DNA of 64,000 bases from Pseudomonas cichorii (GTDB lineage: Bacteria > Pseudomonadota > Gammaproteobacteria > Pseudomonadales > Pseudomonadaceae): contig NZ_BLVZ01000001.1 of the NCBI RefSeq assembly GCF_015471405.1, positions 496,001 through 560,000 of the forward strand, read 5' to 3'. The number at the start of each line of letters is the position of its first letter. Within the stretch, counting starts at the first letter, position 1. The position numbers were made by a program, and so were the translations under genes. The notes below the pieces were generated by a model. It was not told the origin of the DNA. It did not search any database and saw nothing but the letters and a program-made list of their open reading frames with translations. Shown piece by piece: positions 9,901 to 18,900 of the stretch.

Positions 9901-12900
9901 GACTCCGCTACTGGCTGAATACATGATGCCCGCTGCGTTCGTGAGCCTGCCGGCCTTCCCGTTGACTGCCAACCGCAAGCTGGACCGCAAGGCGCTGCCC
10001 GAGCCCACTGCCGAAGCCTATGCCAATCGCGCACACGAGGCGCCCCAAGGTGCCACCGAAACCTTGTTGGCGCAGGCCTGGCAAGAAGTGCTCGGCATTG
10101 AAACCGTAGGCCGTAACGATCACTTCTTTGCCTTGGGCGGGCACTCACTGAAAGCCGTCAGCCTGATCGAGCGTTTGCGTGAGCAAGGGTTGGTCGCCGA
10201 TGTACGGGCCGTGTTCAGTACACCACTGTTGCGGGACATGGCCACAGCCATCGAGGGCGGCAACGACTCGCTGTTCGTCGCCCCGGCGAACCTGATTCCC
10301 GATGGCTGCACGGCGCTGACGCCGGACATGCTGCCGCTGGTTCAATTGAGCCAGCAACAACTGGACACCCTGGCCCAGCGAGTGCCGGGCGGCGCAGCGA
10401 ATGTCCAGGACATCTACCCGCTGGTGCCATTACAGCAGGGCATTCTCTATCACCACATGCTGGGTCACGAGGGCGACGCCTATCTGGTGCGCTCGCTGAT
10501 CGAATTCGACGACCGCACCCACCTGGATGCCTTTCTCGACGCCTTGCAGCAGGTCATCGACCGCCACGACATCCTGCGCAGTTCCGTTCAGTGGAGCGGC
10601 CTGCCACAGGCGGTGCAGATCGTTCAGCGTCAGTCCACCTTGCCGGTAGAGACACTGGCACTCAAAGGCCACTCGACAGCCCTTGAACAACTGCAACGGG
10701 CAAGCGACCCGCGCCATCTGCGCATGGACCTGACCAAGGCACCGCTACTCAGTGCCCGGATCGTCCAGGACCCGCAATCCCGGCGCTGGCTGCTGGCGTT
10801 GCTCGATCATCACCTGATCAGCGACCACGTCAGCCTTGCGATCATTCTCGAAGAAATCCAGACGATCATGCAGGATCGCAGTGATCAACTGCCGGTACCG
10901 ATGCCTTACAGGGATTTCGTCGCCCAGACCCTGGCCAGCACGCCCGAGGTTCACGAAGCCTATTTCAGCGAACGTCTGGCAGTAATCGATACACCTACCG
11001 CCCCTTTCGATCTGCTCAATGTGCAAGGCGACGGAGCCGACGTCAGCGAAATCAGCCAGTACCTGGAACCGGAGCTGGCCCACGCCATCCGCGAGCAGGC
11101 CCGCCGCCAGGGCATGACTCCAGCAGTGCTGTTCCATGCAGCCTGGGCGCAGGTTCTAGCCCGCTGCACCGATCAGAGCGACGTGGTGTTCGGCACTGTG
11201 GTGTCGGGCCGTCTGCAAGGTTCGTCCGGCTCCGAACGGGCGCTGGGGGTGTTCATCAATACCCTGCCGGTGCGCATCAGCCTTGCCGGGCAAGGTGTCC
11301 GCGAACTGGTCAGCGAAGTGGCCCGGGATCTTGGCCAGTTGCTCGGTCACGAACAGGCCTCGCTGGCGCTGGCCCAGCGTTGCAGCGGCGTACCGGCGTC
11401 TCTGCCGCTGTTCACCACCCTGCTCAACTATCGCCATCAGACCGATGGTGGATCTCTGGCCAATGACGAGGCCGTACTGCAATGGAATGGCGTGCGTTTC
11501 CTCAGCAACGAGGCACGCACCAACTATCCGATTGAAGTCGCCGTGGCCGATGAAGGCCAAGGTTTCTCACTGACCACCCAGACAGCCGCCGGTGTCGATC
11601 CGCAGCGTGTTGCCAGCTATTTCATCCAGGCTGTCAGTACGCTGGTCGACGCTTTGGAACAGACGCCGCTGCGTCTGGCTGACACCCTCGACATCCTGTC
11701 CGAAGCTGAACGCCAGCAGGTACTGACCGGTTTCAACCAGACTGCCATCGACTTCGGTACGCCAAGACCCTTGCAGACCTTGTTCGAGGCTCAGGCGCTG
11801 ACCCGACCGGATGCCATCGCTCTGGTTTTCGAGCAACAACAGCTTACCTATGCTCAGTTAAACCGCCGCGCAAACCAGTTGGCCCAGCGTCTTCTGGTAC
11901 ACGGCATTCAGCCAGAACAACGGGTCGCCATCTTTGCGGATCGCGGCGTCGAGATGATCGTGGCCCTGCTCGCGGTGCTCAAGGCCGGCGGCGCTTATGT
12001 GCCAATCGACCCCAATCACCCGGCTGATCGCATCGCCTTTATCCTCAAGGACAGTGCCGCCCGTTTGCTGCTGTGCCAGAAGACCCTGACTCCTCACCTG
12101 CCTGCAGCTCGCTATTGCCCGGCGCTGATCCTGCTCGATGAGCACGACCCGGCAGTCATCGATGACGATCCGCAGTACGACGAGAACTTTGACCCGGAAT
12201 CCGTGGGCTTGAGTGCCGAGAACCTGGCTTATGTGATCTACACCTCCGGCTCAACCGGGCAGTCCAAGGGTGTGATGGTCGAACACCGTTCGGTGTTCAA
12301 CTTCAGCCACGTCATGGCGCAGACCACCCACGCCCATTGCCCACCACAGGCCAATATCGCGCTCAATGCTGGCTTCTACTTCGACATGTCCATCAAGGGC
12401 ATCGCGCAACTGTTCTTCGGCCATCGCCTGATCATCATTCCACCGCTGATCCGGGCCAGCGGCCATGAACTGCTGGATTTCCTTGAGAAACATCAGGTCC
12501 ATGCCTTCGATTCCACGCCATCACAGCTGGATACTCTGCTGGCGGCTGGCTTGCTGGAGCGCCGCAGCTACCAGCCGGTCAGCGTCCTGCTGGGTGGCGA
12601 AGCCCTGAATGCTGCGACCTGGGACAAACTGCGCCAGAGCCAGAATATCCATTTCTACAATATGTACGGCCCGACCGAGTGTACGGTCGATGCCTCTTTG
12701 GGCCTGATCAGCGAGCTGGGCGACCGCCCGAGCATCGGCAAGCCGCTGTCCAACATGCAGGTGCTGGTACTCGACAAGCGTGGTCAGCCAGTGCCGGTGG
12801 GCGTGACCGGGGAGCTGCATATCGGCGGTGCCGGTGTGGCCCGCGGCTATCTGAATAACCCGCAACTGACTGCCCAGCGTTTTATCTCCAACCCGTTCTC

Positions 12901-15900
12901 CAGTGATAAGCAGGCACGCTTGTACAAGACCGGCGACCTGGGTCGCTGGAAAGCCGACGGCAGCCTGGAATACGCCGGGCGTAACGACTTCCAGGTCAAG
13001 ATCCGGGGCTTCCGTATCGAACTGGGCGAGATCGAAAGCGCACTGCTGGCTTCTCCAGCGGTGCGTGAAGCGGTAGTGATTGCCCGTGAAGACAACCCCG
13101 GCGAAGCCAGCAGCAACCGGTTGGTGGCTTATGTCTGTGGCGAGCCGACTTCTGCCGAAGAGCTGCGGGCACGTTTGATCAAGCGCTTGCCGGAATACAT
13201 GGTGCCCAGCGCCTTCGTGCAACTGGACGCCATGCCGCTGACCGCCAACGGCAAGCTCGACCGTCGCGCCCTGCCCGCTCCGGGCCAGGACTCGCTGGCA
13301 AGCCGGGCCTATGAAGAACCGCAGGGTGAAGTGGAACAAGCGATTGCCAACATCTGGCAGGACTTGCTGCATGTGGAGCGAGTCGGTCGCAACGATGGCT
13401 TCCTGGAGCTGGGCGGCCACTCGCTGCTGAGCGTTCAGTTACAGGCTCGCCTGCACACCGAACTGGGTGTTGAAATCGACCTGCGTACGCTGTTCGCCCA
13501 GTCCTCGCTGCAGGAACTGGCGGCCTATGTCGCCCAGGCCGATCAATCCCGTTCGCAACCGATTCCTCTGGCAGACCGCCAGCAAGCGTTGCCGGTGTCC
13601 CTGGCCCAGCAGCGTCTGTGGTTCCTCGACCAACTGGACCGCAACGCCAGCGCTGCCTATCACATCCCGGCACTGCTGCGCCTGACCGGCAAGCTGGACC
13701 GCGCTGCTCTGCAACGGGCGCTGGCCAGGATCGTGGAGCGCCACGAAAGCCTGCGTACCACCTTCGAGCGCCATGGCACGCAAGTGCAGCAGCATATCGC
13801 GGCGCCAGGCAGTGGCATCGTCATCAGTGAAACCACCGTCACCCATCCAGTGGACCGGCTCACTCTGCAACGCATGGCCGAGGAAGAAGTGGCCCGGCCT
13901 TTCGACTTGGCCAAAGGGCCGCTGGTCAGGGCGCATCTGGTCATCCTGGGCGATGACGAGCATCGGCTCTGGGTAACCCTGCACCACATCATTTCCGACG
14001 GTGCTTCGCTGGGCGTGCTGATCGACGAATTCAGCGCGCTTTACAGTGCTTTCGCCAAAGGCGAGACCGATCCGCTGCCTGCTCTGGCCATCCAGTACGC
14101 CGACCATGCCGTCTGGCAGCGGCAATGGCTGTCGGGCTCACGCTTGCAGGCGCAGAAGGATTACTGGCAGCAACACCTGCAGGGCGCGCCTACCCTGCTG
14201 GAACTGCCCACCGACCGCCCTCGTCCACTGGTCCAGAGCCATGCAGGCGGCCAGTACAACGTCGCGTTGCCCACTGAACTGACGTCGGGGCTTCGTGCCC
14301 TGAGTCGCCGCCATGGCAATACCCTGTTCATGACTCTGATGGCGGGCTGGGCAGCGTTGCTGTCACGCCTGAGCGGACAGACCGACATCGTGATCGGCAC
14401 ACCGGTCGCCAACCGGCAACGCGAGGAAACCGAGTCGCTGATCGGCTTCTTCGTCAATACCCTGGCGATCCGCGTACGGCTGGACGACGAACCGACCGTC
14501 ACGCAACTGCTTGAGCAAGTGAAAGCCAGCACGCTGGGGGCTTTCAGTCATCAGGAACTGCCTTTCGAGCATGTGGTGGAAACCCTGAACCCGGCTCGCA
14601 GCCTGGGCCACAGCCCGGTCTTCCAGAGCATGCTGGCGCTGAAGAACGGCGACGCCGAACCTGCCCTGCAACTGCCGGGGCTGACGCTGAGCGCCGAGGA
14701 CTACGAGCACCGCAGCACCCAGTTCGACCTGTCGCTGTCACTGACCGACGACGGCACCGACCTGACCGGCAGCGTGGAATACGCCAGCGACCTGTTTGAC
14801 GACAGCACTATTGCTCGCTTCATGTCCCACTTCCAGACCTTGCTTGACAGTCTGCTGGGCAACGACCTGCAAGCGGTCAGCCGCCTGCCGCTGCTCAACG
14901 AGGAGGAGCGCGAGCAAGTGCTGCATGGCTGGAACGCAACCGAACGGCCATTACCGGGCAATCCCTGCATCCATGAGCTGTTTGAACAACAGGTTCGCAA
15001 TCAGCCTGACGAACTGGCACTGATCTTCGAAGACCGGCACCTGAGCTACGCCGAGCTGAACGCCGAGGCCAACCGCCTGGCCCATTACCTGCTGGCCACC
15101 GGCATCCAGCCCGATGACCGTGTGGCACTGGCCATCGAGCGCAGCCCGCGCCTGATCGTCGCCTTGCTGGCGATCCTCAAGGCGGGTGCAGCCTATGTGC
15201 CGCTGGACCCGGCGTACCCTGCGGAACGCCTGGCGTACATGCTGCGTGACAGCGCACCGCGTGCCTTGCTCTGCGAGCACGGGGCCTTGCAGCGTCTGGG
15301 CGAACTGCCCGCTGGCCTGCAAGTGATTGCTCTGGATGACGAGTTCCAGCCCTGGAACACCCTCGATGACAGCAACCCGGATGCTGCTGCGCTTGGGCTG
15401 ACGGCATCGAACCTGGCCTACGTGATCTACACCTCCGGCTCCACCGGTACACCGAAAGGCGTGATGCTTGAACATGCGGGCCTGCGCAACGAAGTGGCGG
15501 CAATCTGCAAGCTGACCGGCCTGGTCGCTGGAGAACGCTCGCTGCAATTCGCGTCGGTCAACTTCGACGCCTCTACCGAGGAGATTTTCGGCGCGTTGAT
15601 CAGCGGCGCCACGCTGGTCTTGCGCAACGATGACTGGCTCACCTACGCCAGCAACTTCTGGGCCTTGTGTGCGGAAAACAGGTTGAGTGTGGTGAGCCTG
15701 CCCACGCGTTTCTGGCAACAACTGGCTCAGGACCAGAAGGCACCGATTCCCGAGCAGGTGCGCGTGGTGGTCATCGGTGGCGAGGAATTGAGCACTGAGG
15801 CCGTGCAGCAGTGGTTCGCACGCCCTGGCCATACTCCGAGGCTGCTCAATACCTACGGGCCAACCGAGGCGACCATCGTGACGACTGCGGCTGAAGTCCA

Positions 15901-18900
15901 GCCACAGGACACCCCGAACCGAAGCATTGGACGGCCATTGGACAATACCCGGGTCTACGTCCTCGACCGCCATGGCGAACCGCTGCCCACTGGCGTGGTC
16001 GGTGAGCTGTATATCGGCGGTGCCGGGGTCGCACGTGGCTACCTCAATCAGCCACAACTGAGCGCCGAACGCTTCCCGATCTGCCCGTTCGGCAACGATC
16101 GACAACGCATGTACCGCACCGGCGACCTGGGTCGCTGGTTGCCGGACGGCACCTTGCAGTTCCTGGGCCGTAATGACGATCAGGTCAAGATCCGTGGCCT
16201 GCGCATCGAGCTGGGTGAAATCGAAAACGCCCTCGCCGCCTGTCCGGGCGTGCGCCAGGCGGTGGTACTGGCCAGGGACGACACGCCCGGACAGGCCAGG
16301 GACCTGCGGCTGGTCGCCTACCTGTGCGGCGAATCACTGTCCGTGGAGCAATTGCGCGCGCAACTGCTTGAACGGCTCCCTGATTTCATGGTGCCCAGCG
16401 CCTTCGTTCAGCTCGATGCGTTACCACTGACCCCTAACGGCAAGCTCGACCGCCGCGCCTTGCCAGTGCCCGATCAGCAGGCCTTCACCAGCCGCCGGAA
16501 CGAAGCGCCCCAGGGCGAAACCGAAACCGTGCTTGCCACGCTCTGGCAGGAACTGCTGGGGCTGGAAAAAGTCGGGCGCCATGACCGGTTCTTCGAGCTG
16601 GGCGGTCACTCGCTGATGGCCGTCACGCTGATCGATCGTCTGCGTCAATTGGGCCTGAACGCTGACGTGCGCAGCGTATTCACGGCGCCAAGCCTGCACG
16701 AACTGGCTGCGACCTTGCAGCACGGCAACGTATTGCAATTCGAGACACCGGCCAACCCGATACAGGCCGGTTGTACAGAACTGACCCCGGACCTGCTGCC
16801 GCTGGTGGAGCTAAGCCAGTCGCACATCGACCATATCGTCATGCAAGTACCGGGCGGCGCGGCCAATATCCAGGACGTCTATCCACTGGTGCCTTTGCAG
16901 CAGGGAATCCTGTTCCACCATCTGCTGGACCAGGAAGGCGACGCCTATCTGGTGCGTTCGGTCCTCGAATTCAGCGAGCGGGCAACCCTCGATGCCTTCC
17001 TGGAGGCGCTGCAACAGGTCATCGACCGGCATGACAGCCTGCGCACCTCAATACACTGGAGCGGCCTGCCGCAACCACTACAGGTAGTACAGCGCAACGC
17101 ACGACTGACCGTGAACAGTCTGGACTTCACAGGCGACGACATTCGCGGGCAACTGGAACGCGCCACCGAGCCTGGCCGCCAGCGTATCGATCTGGGCAAG
17201 GCACCGCTGATCCACGCCCACATCACCCATGATGTAGACACACAATGCTGGCTGCTGACCCTGCTTGACCATCACATCATCAACGACCATGTGAGCCTGG
17301 GCATCGTCCTCGACGAAATCCGCACGATCATGGACGGCGACGCAGCCCGCCTGCCTGAACCCCAGCATTATCGCGAGTTTGTCGCGCAGACCCTGGCCAG
17401 CCCGGTCGAACTGCATGAGGACTACTTCCGTCGGCGTCTGGCAGACGTGGACAGCCCGACTGCGCCATTCGACGTGATGGATGTGCAGAGCGACTTCCAG
17501 AACCACATCCTGACACTCGACGAAGACTTCACCCAGAGCCTGCGCACCCAGGCCCGAAGCCGCGGCGTACTGCCCGCGACGATCCTGCATGCAGCCTGGG
17601 CGATGGTGCTGGCACGTTGCACTTGCCGCGATGACGTGGTGTTCGGCACCGTACTCTCCGGCCGCCTGCAAGGCGGTGCCGGGGCGCAAAGTGCCGTGGG
17701 CATGTTTATCAATACCCTGCCGGTGCGCGTACAACTGGCAGGACGAAGCGTTCAGGGCCTGATCGGCGAAACTCATCAGGACCTGAGCGAGTTGCTGGGC
17801 CACGAACAGGCTGCACTGACCACCGCCCAGAGTTGCAGCGGTATCGACACTGGCCTGCCGCTGTTTACCAGCCTGCTCAACTACCGCCTGCATGCCCGGG
17901 CTGCCGAAGGGCTGGCGGACTGGCCCGGCATACGGGTGCTGACCGACGTCGATAACGGCGACTATCCGCTGTCGCTGTCGGTGGACGATTATCCTCAGCA
18001 CCTGACACTCACCCTGCAAAGTGTGCCGGTCATGGATGCCCGGCGCATCGCCGACATGACACTCAAAGCCCTGAAACTGTTGGTCCAGGCACTGGCGGAA
18101 AATCCGGACATCGAGCTTGCCGACCTGGACCTGCTATCGGACGAAGAACGTCAGCGAGTGCTGGTCGAACTCAACCAGTCTCAGACGGCCTATCTGCAGG
18201 ACACCTGCATCCACCAGCTCTTTGAAGCACAGGTGCTGCGCCAGCCCGAGGCGATTGCCGTCCGGGACCGCGAGCGGAACCTGAGCTATCAGGAACTCAA
18301 CCGTCAGGCCAACCTCGTCGCCCACCAGTTGCTGGCCCAGGGTCTGCAACCGGACGATCGGGTCGCCTTGCTGCTGGAGCGTGGCCCGGAACTGATCATC
18401 GGCATGTTGGGCATTCTCAAGGCCGGTGGCGCCTATGTACCACTGGACCCCGATTATCCGGCCGAGCGGCTGGCGCATATTGCGACCGACAGCGCACCGA
18501 AGGTCTTGCTCAGCCGGGCTGGACGGCTGAATTCGCTGCCTGAGCTGTCGATCCCGACATTGCTGATCGATGCCGGGTTCCTGACCCGGAGCAACCCGGA
18601 ACAGGAGCACAACCCGGACTTGGCGTTGAGTTCCAGAAACCTGGCCTACGTGATCTATACCTCGGGTTCGACCGGCCTGCCCAAAGGCGTAATGATCGAG
18701 CACCGCAGCCTGGTCAATTACAGCCTGGATGCAGCCAGCCTGTTCGAACTGACCTCGGACGATCTGGTATTGCAGCAGAACTCGCCGAACTTCGACCTGT
18801 CGGTCGAGGAAATTTTCCCGGCCCTGCTGGCAGGCGCCACTTTGATGCCGACGCAGGAGATTTTCGGCACTGACGGGCTGATCGGCGAAGCGGCTCCAAC

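Noticed and set aside
12380..12700. A3 (and A8) as glutamate or glutamine activating
   Set aside because: The code DMKDLGMVDK does resemble Glu/Gln codes, but the duplicate at position 8 and the family rule of 3-OH-Asp there make Asp more likely. Kept as an open alternative.
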